Shown: in pieces, positions 8,520 through 15,952 of the stretch
Numbering within the stretch: position 1 is the first letter of the stretch
How the letters are laid out: every line of letters starts with the position of its first letter
Assembly (NCBI GenBank): GCA_963664635.1
Contig: OY761542.1
Coordinates: 806,001-870,000 of the forward strand
Origin: VXNE01 sp963664635
GTDB lineage: Bacteria > Pseudomonadota > Gammaproteobacteria > Pseudomonadales > Azotimanducaceae
Direction: 5' to 3'
Length of the DNA stretch: 64,000 bases
Notes under the pieces: generated by a model
Seen by the model: only the letters and a program-made list of their open reading frames with translations
Database searches by the model: none
Told to the model about the DNA's origin: nothing
Program-made: the position numbers and the translations under genes

Positions 8520-9527
8520 TTACAGCCGGTACACCCGTTCCGCCGTACCGTAGAACATCGCGTGCTTCTCGTCCTCCGAGAAGTCCGCGGCGATCTTCTT
8601 CATCCCGTTCCACATGACGTGGTAGGAGATCGACAGGCGGTCGACCGGGAAGTTGCTCTCGAACATGCAGCGGTCGGGGCCGAAACACTCGATGGTGTGC
8701 AGGTAGTAGGGGCTTTGGGCCTCCACGAACTCGTCTGAAGTCGGAGGCATCTCCCGGTCGTGCCAGCCGAAGCCGTTGTCCGGCATCGCGAGGCCGCCAA
8801 GCTTGGCGACCACGTTCGGGCACTCGGCGATGGCGGCGATGTCCTCCTTCCACTGCGCGAAGATCTCTTCCTGCCGCCCGGCATAGGCGCCGACGCCGAG
8901 GGGGGTGCCGAAGTGGTCGAGGACCATCGTGGTCTCCGGGACGGCCTGCGCCAGGGCGAGGTAGTGCCGGTTCTGGTGATAGAAGTGCCAGGTGTCGTAG
9001 GTGTAGCCAAGGCGTCCAAGCGTGCGCATCCCGGCGCGGAAAGACTCTTCGCCGTAGGGACAGGGAACGCCGCGGCCCATGTTCGTCAGGGTGCCGGTGG
9101 TGTCATGGGGGCCGGCGTGACGGATGCCCCGGAACAGCCCGTTGCCGGCGGCCTCGTGGGCCTCGAGCACCTCCTCGACGGCCTCGCCGAGCAGCAGGTC
9201 GGCGTGCGAGACGATGCCTGCTATCGTCGCGGCGTCCTCCCGCGCCGCGCTCTCGGCGGCGACGCGGGCGATGAACTCCGTCTCGCCCACCGGCCGCAGG
9301 TGCCGCGGCCCTTCGGTCCGGTAGCCGGAGCGGCAGTCGACGAACACCGTCTTCTCGATGTTGTGCCCGGACTCCGTGTCACCCCACAGGTCCTCGAGCA
9401 CATAACGGCCCCAGAGCGGTGTCGTGACTTCCCACAGGTGATGATGCGTATCGATGATGGTGCGGTCGGGCTCGACGATCTCTTCCTGGACGGCGGCGTA
9501 CCAGGCTTCGGTCCGGGGCGTGGGCAT
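8520..9527 (-). CDS. Amidohydrolase-2 family TIM-barrel metal hydrolase
   Basis: A 335-residue protein with the metal-binding DTHHHLWE motif near residue 26, a central DHFGTP and CMFESNFPVDR near the C-terminus, all typical of amidohydrolase-2 enzymes (lactonases such as YitF/LigI and decarboxylases such as ACMSD). These act on ring carboxylates or lactones using one Zn2+; which one is unclear. GGAGAA lies a few bases before the ATG. It is transcribed divergently from the cupin gene at 9592 across a 64-bp gap, so the two may share regulation. Confidence 0.78.
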   Translation of the reverse strand: MPTPRTEAWYAAVQEEIVEPDRTIIDTHHHLWEVTTPLWGRYVLEDLWGDTESGHNIEKTVFVDCRSGYRTEGPRHLRPVGETEFIARVAAESAAREDAATIAGIVSHADLLLGEAVEEVLEAHEAAGNGLFRGIRHAGPHDTTGTLTNMGRGVPCPYGEESFRAGMRTLGRLGYTYDTWHFYHQNRHYLALAQAVPETTMVLDHFGTPLGVGAYAGRQEEIFAQWKEDIAAIAECPNVVAKLGGLAMPDNGFGWHDREMPPTSDEFVEAQSPYYLHTIECFGPDRCMFESNFPVDRLSISYHVMWNGMKKIAADFSEDEKHAMFYGTAERVYRL

Positions 9528-9591
9528 CGGGTTCTCCTGTTGGGGGAAAAGGGCGTCCCCTACAATACACGCTGTTGAACAGGAGCCACCC

Positions 9592-9987
9592 GTGCGCGTA
9601 GTCCGTTTCTTCACCACCCCCGCGGGGGGCTCCGCGTTCGACGAACTGGAGATTCCCTGGGGCGAGCCGGCCGAGGACCCCTGGGGCAACGAGATGCGCG
9701 TCGGCGCGCCCTTCGCGTCACCGGCGGTGCGGCTGTTCGAGATCGCGGCGGGCGCGTTCCAAGACTGGCACAACGCCCCGCGCCGCCAGCTCTGCTTCAT
9801 GCTGGAAGGCGTGTGGGAGATCGGCACGACGGACGGCGAGAAGCGGCGCTGGGGGCCGGGGGAGGCGTTCCTGCCGGACGATGTCCACGGCAAGGGCCAC
9901 ACGAGCGAAGTGATCGAGGGACCCGTGCGGATGGTGTTCGTGCCGCTGCCGGACGATCTCGATCTCGAGGCCTGGGGCGTGCGGTGA
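9592..9987 (+). CDS. Cupin-domain protein
   Basis: A 131-residue single-domain beta-barrel protein. The stretch AAGAFQDWHNAPRRQLCFML followed by GEAFLPDDVHGKGH has cupin motif 1/2 character with His residues suited to bind a metal. The protein could be a small dioxygenase/isomerase or a ligand-binding protein. GTG 9592 has AGGAG seven bases upstream. TACAAT at 9561-9566 lies in the shared divergent region and may be its -10 box. Function not determined. Confidence 0.6.
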   Translation: MRVVRFFTTPAGGSAFDELEIPWGEPAEDPWGNEMRVGAPFASPAVRLFEIAAGAFQDWHNAPRRQLCFMLEGVWEIGTTDGEKRRWGPGEAFLPDDVHGKGHTSEVIEGPVRMVFVPLPDDLDLEAWGVR

Positions 9988-10033
9988 AGGGGTCGTGCAT
10001 CCTGGAGGGGTGCGGAAGCTGGGCACGACGACC

Positions 10034-10072
10034 GTGTCACGATTTGACACTGAAGTGTGTCGGCAGTCTAAT
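10034..10072 (+). promoter_or_regulatory. Strong sigma-70 promoter with overlapping inverted repeats
   Basis: TTGACA (10044-10049) and TCTAAT (10067-10072) are 17 bp apart, a near-consensus promoter. The -35 box lies inside an inverted repeat (GTGTCA 10034-10039 with TGACAC 10045-10050) and abuts a second palindrome ACACTGAAGTGT (10047-10058), a likely repressor site. The 345-bp gap 9988-10333 otherwise holds no convincing gene. Downstream are the two unknown genes at 10334 and 10559, with a leader of about 250 nt. Confidence 0.6.
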
Positions 10073-10333
10073 CGCCGGCCAGCGGCTTGGCGCCTGATAC
10101 GTCTAGGCCCCGGGCTGTGATTCAGAGGCGCGGAGGGTTGGGAATGCAAAACGGAATGGGCACCGTCGCACCAGTATCTCGGAGTCCAAGGCTCTTCGCA
10201 TAGGCCATCCTTGGCCCACTACTCTGATCGACGCCTGGCTCGTTTGGGAGTCAGTTGCGGGATCTTCGCCGTCGTCCGTACAAGCGACGACGCAATCTTC
10301 GCCTCGACCGAGATTCATGTAGGGGATGAGACT

Positions 10334-10543
10334 GTGTCTAACGAGACCCGCCTTTCCCGCTTCGCGCGACGACTGAGACTGCTTCTGCCGGACGCCTTGG
10401 ACCGCATTCCGTCCGCGCAGGAAATGCAGAAGAGCGACGACGTGATCGCCAAGTCTATCGTCCAACAGCACGCGGAAGGATCCGTGCTGTTGGGCGCAGG
10501 TCGATTCGAGATCGACGGAGACCTTCTCGAAGACGACTACTAG
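10334..10543 (+). CDS. Small protein of unknown function
   Basis: A 69-residue acidic protein (N-terminal SNETRLSRFARRLRLLLPDA, C-terminal GRFEIDGDLLEDDY). I recognise no family. GTG 10334 is selected because AGGGGATGAG lies just upstream; a longer frame from TTG 10211 lacks such a site. Its stop is followed after 15 bp by the next gene, which has a strong AGGAGG, so both should form a two-gene operon behind the promoter at 10044. Base composition is less GC-rich than most of the window. Confidence 0.5.
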   Translation: MSNETRLSRFARRLRLLLPDALDRIPSAQEMQKSDDVIAKSIVQQHAEGSVLLGAGRFEIDGDLLEDDY

Positions 10544-10558
10544 GAGGAAGCGGCGGAC

Positions 10559-11155
10559 GTGAATCTGCCGGACGAGTATCGGGAACGGGTCCGGCAAATC
10601 TGCGACTTGTACAACACCGCAGAGATCGACCTGAAGAACGTAGGGCGCGTGAAGGATGTGCTGATCATCACGGGCGTGAACCAACTCCGTTACGCGGGTC
10701 AGCACCTCGTTCGGGCGCTGACCGCGGACGACGCCGTCGAGATATCGGACAATCTTGACGCTGCCGAGAGACACTGCCAACGGGCTATCTACGACATCAA
10801 CGACTCAGCGGTGCAGTACTTCCTGCAGCGCATAGACGAGTTGCGCCGCACCCAGTTTCCGCGCGTCGATTTCAATGCCGTCATACCGGACTATGGCGAG
10901 ATCGTCTCTACCATTCGCGAGGCCCGGTCAATGCTCCATGCAACCCGAGACGGGCAGCATGATCGCCAGCAGTTCTACAACGACGCGAGGCGCCACGTCC
11001 GCGATCTGACCGTCGCCTCGGAAACTCTCGATGAGCATCGCGCAGATCTCATCCGGTCGTCGAGGATCGCGCGTCGGCAAGTCGCGGTGAGTTGGGCGGC
11101 CGTCGGAGCGACGCTGCTGGTGGCCCTGATTGGTGGACTGAACCTGTTCGCTTGA
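10559..11155 (+). CDS. Tail-anchored membrane protein of unknown function
   Basis: A 198-residue protein, mainly alpha-helical with charged and coiled-coil-like stretches, ending in one hydrophobic segment (VAVSWAAVGATLLVALIGGL) that would leave the body in the cytoplasm. TAGGAGGAAG twelve or so bases upstream of GTG 10559 is a very good ribosome site. It is probably co-transcribed with the small gene upstream. I recognise no domain; lower GC than its neighbours hints at recent acquisition. Confidence 0.58.
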   Translation: MNLPDEYRERVRQICDLYNTAEIDLKNVGRVKDVLIITGVNQLRYAGQHLVRALTADDAVEISDNLDAAERHCQRAIYDINDSAVQYFLQRIDELRRTQFPRVDFNAVIPDYGEIVSTIREARSMLHATRDGQHDRQQFYNDARRHVRDLTVASETLDEHRADLIRSSRIARRQVAVSWAAVGATLLVALIGGLNLFA

Positions 11156-11221
11156 CGCACTTTCCCGGGCCTTGCCTCGCGTATCCGCCGACTACGGGGC
11201 GGGGCTGAACCGGGACCAAGG

Positions 11222-11890
11222 TCAGGACAGGCCTTCCACCGGAATCGAGGCGCCGTGCACGGCGTTCGCGGCGTCCGACGCCAGGAACAGTGCCACGGTG
11301 GCCACCTCTGACGGCGCAACCCATTTCGAGAAGTCCGCGCCCGGCATGTCCGATCTGTTGCGCGGCGTGTCAATGATGCTCGGCAGGATGCAGTTCACGT
11401 TGATGCCGCTCGCCTTCAGCTCGTCGGCGAGGGTTTCCGTCAGCCGCAGCACGACGCTTTTCGACGCGCAGTAGGCCCCCATAGCGCCGGTTCCCCGCAA
11501 TGCGGCGCGGGCGCCGATGTTCACGATCTTGCCGGAGCCGCGCTCGCGCATCCCAGGCACGGCCGCCCGGGCCGCGTTCAGCACGGTGCGGGCGTTGAGG
11601 TTGAACATGAAGTCCCAGGTCTCGTCGGATGTCTCCTCCACGGTGTCGCCCATGGTGAAGCCGCCGGCGATGTTGGCGAGGATGTCGATGTCGCCGATCT
11701 GCGCCAGCGCGTCCGCGGTGGTGGCGGCGTCCGTCAGGTCGGCGATCACGATCGGCCAGGGCGCGTCGGCCGTGACGATGTCGACGCCGGTGACTTTGGC
11801 TCCGGCATCGTGAAATGCCTGTGCCACCGCTGCCCCCAATACGCCGGCGGCTCCCGTGACGACCGCGCTCCGGCCCGTGAGCGCGCTCAC
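11222..11890 (-). CDS. Short-chain dehydrogenase/reductase (catalytic Ser replaced)
   Basis: A 222-residue Rossmann-fold SDR with cofactor motif TGAAGVLG (residues 12-19), NIAGG and the Tyr-x-x-x-Lys pair in AYCASK. The usual catalytic serine 13 residues before the tyrosine is alanine (VNIGARAALRG), so activity may be altered or lost. Its GTG overlaps the stop of the luciferase-like gene upstream (GTGA), making a two-gene operon. Substrate unknown. Confidence 0.78.
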   Translation of the reverse strand: MSALTGRSAVVTGAAGVLGAAVAQAFHDAGAKVTGVDIVTADAPWPIVIADLTDAATTADALAQIGDIDILANIAGGFTMGDTVEETSDETWDFMFNLNARTVLNAARAAVPGMRERGSGKIVNIGARAALRGTGAMGAYCASKSVVLRLTETLADELKASGINVNCILPSIIDTPRNRSDMPGADFSKWVAPSEVATVALFLASDAANAVHGASIPVEGLS

Positions 11891-12756
11891 GCCAGCGCCT
11901 CCAGGGCCTCCCAGTGCAGGGGCCCCATGCCGCCGTCGGGGTGGACCGGCTGGATGCACACGTGGCTGGCGCCGGCGTCGTAGTGCGCCTGGATGCGTTC
12001 GCGGATCGCCGCCGCGTTCCCCCACGCGAACGTGGCGTCGACGAACCGGTCGGAGCCGCCGTTCTCGAGGTCCGACTGCTCGAGTCCCATGCGCAACCAG
12101 TTGTTCCGGTAGTTCGGCAGCCTGAGGTACATCTGCGCTGTCTGGCGCGCGAGCCGCCGCGCCGTTTCCGGATCCTCCTCGAGGATGACCTTCTGCTCGG
12201 CGCAGAGCCACGCGTCGGGACCCAGGATCTCGCGCGCCATGGCGGTGTGGTCGGGGGACGTGAAGTAGGGGTGCGCGCCCTGGCAGGTGTCGCGTGCGAG
12301 CTCGAGCATCTTCGGACCGAGCGCGGCGATCACCCGGGGCGGCGTCGGGTCGGGCTTCGGGCCCATGTAGGGCGAGGCGTCCATCTTCTCCAGATAGGAC
12401 CGCATCGTGGCGACCGGTTTGCCGTACGTCAGGCCCCGCACGCCCTCGACCATGGGCTTGTGCGAGACCCCGAGTCCCAGGAGAAACCGGTTGCCGGACT
12501 GCTCGGCCAGCGTGTTCTGCGCCGCCAGCGTCACCCCCGGCTCGCGGTGGTAGATCGACGCGATCCCGGTGGCGACGACGAGCTCGCTCGTGTTCGCGAG
12601 GAGCCACGCCGCGTGCGCGAAGGGGTTCCGGCCGAGGGTCTCGGGCAGCCAGAGGGCGCTGTAACCGAGCGACTCGATGCGCTGAGCGGCCTCGGCAGCG
12701 TCCGACGCGGACATGCCGTCGGTGAAGTACCAGACGCCGGGTTTGGTGAGATCCAT
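11887..12756 (-). CDS. LLM-class (luciferase-like) oxidoreductase, TIGR03620-type
   Basis: A 289-residue TIM-barrel flavin/F420 oxidoreductase: ALWLPETLGRNPFAHAAWLL, VATGIASIYHREP, FLLGLGVSHKPMVEG and RVIAALGPKMLELA match the LLM family annotated as F420-dependent. Such enzymes oxidise alcohols or reduce unsaturated compounds; no F420 biosynthesis gene is seen here, so FMN use remains possible. It overlaps the downstream SDR start by four bases, pointing to consecutive steps in one pathway. Confidence 0.78.
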   Translation of the reverse strand: MDLTKPGVWYFTDGMSASDAAEAAQRIESLGYSALWLPETLGRNPFAHAAWLLANTSELVVATGIASIYHREPGVTLAAQNTLAEQSGNRFLLGLGVSHKPMVEGVRGLTYGKPVATMRSYLEKMDASPYMGPKPDPTPPRVIAALGPKMLELARDTCQGAHPYFTSPDHTAMAREILGPDAWLCAEQKVILEEDPETARRLARQTAQMYLRLPNYRNNWLRMGLEQSDLENGGSDRFVDATFAWGNAAAIRERIQAHYDAGASHVCIQPVHPDGGMGPLHWEALEALA

Positions 12757-12863
12757 GGTTGTCTCCTCGCTGCGTTGGGCCTGTCTGGCCCGTGGAAGGC
12801 ACGGCATGATACAGAACGATGCCGGCTTGCAGCGCGACGGCCACTCACGTCAAGGTTGCGCAT

Positions 12864-13769
12864 GTGGATGGAAGAGACTTCCTGCGGCGAGTTCGGGGAC
12901 TCAAGGTCTGGAGGGTCGGCGGCGAGCGGGCGCCGCACAAGCCGTTGCTGTTGCTCCTCGCGCTGGGTCGCCTGCAGCGTGGCGATGGACGGCTTGCGCG
13001 GTTCGAGGAGATCGAGGGCCCGCTGACCGATCTGCTGCTGCGTTTCGGGCTTCCGCGCAAGCCGCAGCGTCCGGTCTATCCTTTCACGCGGCTCTGCAAC
13101 GACGGGCTGTGGGACGTCCCGGCGGACGACAGCGTGCCGCGGACGAGTTCCGGCGACTTCAAGAAGACATCGCTGATCCGCCAGGAGGTGGAGGGCGGAT
13201 TGCCGGAAGCGGTCTATCGCCTGTTGCTCGGCAACGCCGAACTCGTAGCGAACGCAGCGCAGCTTTTGCTGCAAAGCCATTTCCCCGAGTCGCTCCACGA
13301 CGACATTCGCGATGCCGTGGGGCTGCGCGCGGAGTGGGTGGTGCGAGACACCCAGGCGCCGGCCCGCGACCCGAACTTCCGCTCCCGGGTCCTGCAGGCG
13401 TACGAGCGTCGTTGCGCCGTTTGCGACTACGATATCCGCCTCGGGGACGAGTTGCTTGGCCTGGAGGCCGCACACATCCGATGGCACGCGGCGGGCGGGC
13501 CGGACGAGGTCAGCAACGGACTGGCGTTGTGCGGGTTCCATCACAAGGCGCTCGATCGGGGCGCATGGGGCCTGGAGCCGTTCGACCGCGGATTCCGGAT
13601 TCTCGTTTCGAGCGATGCGCACGGTCAGAGCCCGGCGTTGCGGTTGCTACGCGACTATCACGGCGCACGCCTGCGACCGCCGCTGCGTGCTCCCGACGTC
13701 CCGCTGGCCGAGCACGTTCGATGGCACGGCAGGCAGGTGTTTCGGCCTCCGCCGTTGACGACGACGTAG
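12864..13769 (+). CDS. Phosphorothioate-DNA-binding HNH restriction endonuclease (type IV-like)
   Basis: A 301-residue protein with an N-terminal sulfur-binding-domain signature (APHKPLLLLLALGRLQ at about 23-38, then YPFTRLCNDGLW) and a C-terminal HNH nuclease (CAVCDYDI, AAHIRWHAAGGPDEVSNG, CGFHHKALDRG). This architecture is known from ScoMcrA/SprMcrA-like enzymes that cut DNA carrying phosphorothioate modifications. GTG 12864 is preferred because relatives start shortly before VWRVGGERAPHK; ATG 12819 would add 15 residues. No dnd/ssp modification genes lie nearby, as expected for a type IV enzyme aimed at foreign modified DNA. Confidence 0.82.
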   Translation: MDGRDFLRRVRGLKVWRVGGERAPHKPLLLLLALGRLQRGDGRLARFEEIEGPLTDLLLRFGLPRKPQRPVYPFTRLCNDGLWDVPADDSVPRTSSGDFKKTSLIRQEVEGGLPEAVYRLLLGNAELVANAAQLLLQSHFPESLHDDIRDAVGLRAEWVVRDTQAPARDPNFRSRVLQAYERRCAVCDYDIRLGDELLGLEAAHIRWHAAGGPDEVSNGLALCGFHHKALDRGAWGLEPFDRGFRILVSSDAHGQSPALRLLRDYHGARLRPPLRAPDVPLAEHVRWHGRQVFRPPPLTTT

Positions 13770-13885
13770 CCGGCGGCGCGACTCAGGCAAGGAATCAGGT
13801 CGATGGTCTCGTGGCCGGGGAGCTTGATTTCGCCGTTGCCATGGTTTGGCATTGCCCCAGTCGCAAGGCTCGCACCCGAGGGCGC

Positions 13886-14281
13886 ATGGAACGGAGACAT
13901 ACCCTGGCGAAGGCAAGGCAGCGGGAAGTTGACGCTGCCGAGTACGCATACTGGCAAACCCTGACGGACTCTGATCGAGCACGCTACTACGATGCGGCGG
14001 TGTACGAGGTACGGAGCGCGGCGATGCAGGAGGCGAAGTTCGGCGTGATCGTGGCGGGGGCTCGTGGCCGGCAGGCGGCGCTGATCGAAGCGGTTTCGCG
14101 AGCGCATTTCGACTCCCCCATGCAACGAGCACTGCGCAAGGCTGAAGCAGCCGCGGAGTCGGCTGCGCGCGAGGCCAAGGCTCGTATTCTGTGGGACGCT
14201 GGCTACGTTGAAGTCAACGACGAGTTGTTCGGTCTTGCCGAGTTGAGCGAACGTCAGCGGGAACTCTTCGAGCCGAAGTGA
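13886..14281 (+). CDS. Hypothetical helical protein
   Basis: A 131-residue, strongly charged, mainly helical protein (repeated Ala/Arg/Glu stretches, end DELFGLAELSERQRELFEPK). I recognise no domain. ATG 13886 or an in-frame ATG at 13841 could start it. It sits between the restriction enzyme and a truncated ATPase in the accessory island, which gives context but no function. Confidence 0.45.
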   Translation: MERRHTLAKARQREVDAAEYAYWQTLTDSDRARYYDAAVYEVRSAAMQEAKFGVIVAGARGRQAALIEAVSRAHFDSPMQRALRKAEAAAESAAREAKARILWDAGYVEVNDELFGLAELSERQRELFEPK

Positions 14282-14282
14282 A

Positions 14283-15035
14283 ATAGCACCGATCCGAATC
14301 GGCCTTGGAGGCAAAAGCAACGCGGAGGATCTCGCGGACCTGCTGAATCTCGGCGGGTTCCCCGAGCCCTGGCTCGGCGGCGGCGAGGTCGAGGCGCGCC
14401 GCTGGTCCCGCCAGTACCGCACGCGCGTCCTGGAGGAGGACGTGACCGCCCTCACGGGCATCCGCGACCTCGGCCGCCTGGAAGAGTTGATGCTGCGCCT
14501 GCCCGATCTCGTCGGTTCGCCGCTGTCGATCAACGCCCTGCGAGAGGACCTCGAGGTCGCGCATCGCACGGCTTCGAGCTGGCTGGACACGCTGGAACGG
14601 CTCTTCGTCATTTTTCGGCTGACCCCGTTCGGCGCACCGCGCATCCGGGCGGTCAAACAGGAGCGCAAGCACTATCACTTCGACTGGAGCGTGGTGCGCG
14701 ACCGCGCCGCACGTTTCGAGAACCTCGTCGCCTGCCATCTCCTGAAATGGGTGCACTACCGGCAGGACACCCTCGGGAGCGACCTGGAGTTGCGCTACTT
14801 CCGGGACATCGACCGGCGCGAAGTCGACTTCGTCGTGACGGAGGACCGCGATCCGAAGCTGCTCGTCGAGTGCAAGCTGGCCGATCGCGACATCGACCGG
14901 GGACTGCGCTACCTCAGCCGCCGCTTTCCGGACGCGCCGGCGCTTCAGGTTGCGCTGGACGGTCGGCGCGACTTCGTGACGTCGGAAGGAATCCGCGCGA
15001 TGCCGGCGATCGACTTTCTGCGTACGCTGGCGTGA
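14283..15035 (+). pseudogene. 5'-truncated AAA ATPase with DUF4143 domain
   Basis: The reading frame opens without a start codon and shows the second half of a DUF4143 ATPase: LLNLGGFPEPWLGGGE, RRWSRQYRTRVLEEDV, then the DUF4143 winged-helix/nuclease-like part ending VDFVVTEDRDPKLLVECKL and MPAIDFLRTLA. The N-terminal Walker-containing AAA domain of about 170 residues is absent; upstream DNA encodes an unrelated protein. A product from GTG 14442 is possible but would lack ATPase motifs. Its last 61 bp are repeated at 17380. Confidence 0.75.
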
Positions 15036-15036
15036 G
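14976..15036 (+). repeat. 61-bp direct repeat, left copy
   Basis: The end of the truncated DUF4143 gene, coding VTSEGIRAMPAIDFLRTLA plus stop. It matches 17380-17440 with six mismatches over 61 bp; the last 37 bp have only two. The copies bracket hicAB and the second ATPase. Confidence 0.85.
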
Positions 15037-15114
15037 AGACGCTCCGGCCAGAACCGAGCCCGCAAAAGACGCCTGCCAAGCGTGGCCCTCGGGACGAGCG
15101 TTCCTTCGAGCCCG

Positions 15115-15136
15115 GTGTACACGTATCCGTGTATAC
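15115..15136 (+). promoter_or_regulatory. hicA upstream region with GTRTAC sites
   Basis: GTGTACAC (15115-15122) and GTATAC (15131-15136) lie 16 bp apart, just before the hicA ATG at 15147. TATACT at 15132-15137 can serve as -10 box. Two more GTATAC sites occur behind hicB at 15799 and 15831. HicB antitoxins carry a DNA-binding domain and repress their operons, so these are candidate HicB operators. Confidence 0.5.
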
Positions 15137-15146
15137 TCCGTACCCG

Positions 15147-15323
15147 ATGAAGCGGCGGGATCTGGAGCGTCCCCTGCGCCGCCAGGGATGGAGGCTTCTT
15201 CGTCCCGGCGGCCGACACGACATCTGGTCGGATGGCGAACACGAGGAGGCGATCCCCCGTCACACGGAGATCAACGAGCGGCTCGCGAAAGCGATTCTCA
15301 AGCGCGCGGGAGAGCGAAGCTGA
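15147..15323 (+). CDS. hicA: HicA mRNA interferase toxin
   Basis: A 58-residue double-stranded-RNA-binding-fold toxin: MKRRDLERPLRRQGWRLLRP, then GGRHDIW with catalytic His24, and IPRHTEINERLAKAIL. HicA cleaves mRNA and is neutralised by HicB. All hallmark residues are present and length is normal, so it is probably functional. ATG 15147 is chosen over an in-frame GTG at 15129 that would fall in the promoter. hicB starts 1 bp after the stop. Confidence 0.88.
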   Translation: MKRRDLERPLRRQGWRLLRPGGRHDIWSDGEHEEAIPRHTEINERLAKAILKRAGERS

Positions 15324-15324
15324 C

Positions 15325-15768
15325 ATGCGACTGTTCGGCAGGGTGTACGAAGACGACGCGTTCTGGCTCGCGGAGATTCCGCTTCTCGAGGCCAAGACGC
15401 AGGGTCACAGCAGGGACGAGGCGCTCGCGATGGCGAAGGATCTCGTCGAGTCGCTGGCCAACCGTCCCGGTTTCTCGGCGACGGTCCACTCCGGCGAAGG
15501 CGACGTGTTCGAGGTGGGTTCGACCGATGTCCGGGGCATGGTCGCGTTGGTGTTGCGGCGACAGCGAGAGCGCAGCGGGCTGACGCTCGCCGAGGCCGCC
15601 GAGCGACTCGGTGCGCGGTCGCGCAATGCGTACGCGCGTTACGAGCAGGGTGTTTCCGTACCGACTGTCGAGAAACTGAGCCAACTGATCGAGGCCGTCT
15701 CGCCGGAAGGAGACTTCGTACTTCATCGCAGTGGCGCGGCCCCGGCGTTCCGTTCCGGCGCGGGCTGA
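15325..15768 (+). CDS. hicB: HicB antitoxin with helix-turn-helix
   Basis: A 147-residue antitoxin: a partially degraded RNase-H-like HicB domain (about 1-60; FWLAEIPLLEAKTQGHSRDEA) and a C-terminal XRE-like DNA-binding domain (about 75-135; LTLAEAAERLGARSRNAYAR, YEQGVSVPTVEKLSQL). It inhibits HicA and should repress the operon. It follows hicA with a 1-bp gap, the standard hicAB order. Confidence 0.88.
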   Translation: MRLFGRVYEDDAFWLAEIPLLEAKTQGHSRDEALAMAKDLVESLANRPGFSATVHSGEGDVFEVGSTDVRGMVALVLRRQRERSGLTLAEAAERLGARSRNAYARYEQGVSVPTVEKLSQLIEAVSPEGDFVLHRSGAAPAFRSGAG

Positions 15769-15798
15769 CTCCACTCCCTGTAGCCTTCCCGCCGAAGG

Positions 15799-15836
15799 GT
15801 ATACAAAATGCACGAGATTGCGAGGATTATGTATAC
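15799..15836. promoter_or_regulatory. Two GTATAC sites between hicB and the ATPase gene
   Basis: GTATAC occurs at 15799-15804 and 15831-15836, 32 bp apart and each followed by AA, the same core as upstream of hicA. They precede the ATPase gene (start 15953), so HicB may also regulate that gene. The interval is AT-richer than its surroundings, in keeping with a promoter. Inferred from sequence only. Confidence 0.4.
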
Positions 15837-15952
15837 AATTTGGAGAGTAGACCAAGGGTACGGGAACGGTCGGGCAACTCCACGCCCACTGTATCGACCC
15901 TCTCGCCGGGCTATGCGTCGGGGATGCGGCGTCCACGGAGTGACCGGTACGG

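Noticed and set aside
10144..10203. 19-codon frame after the promoter at 10044
   Set aside because: No ribosome site and no conserved feature; could be a leader peptide but nothing supports it.
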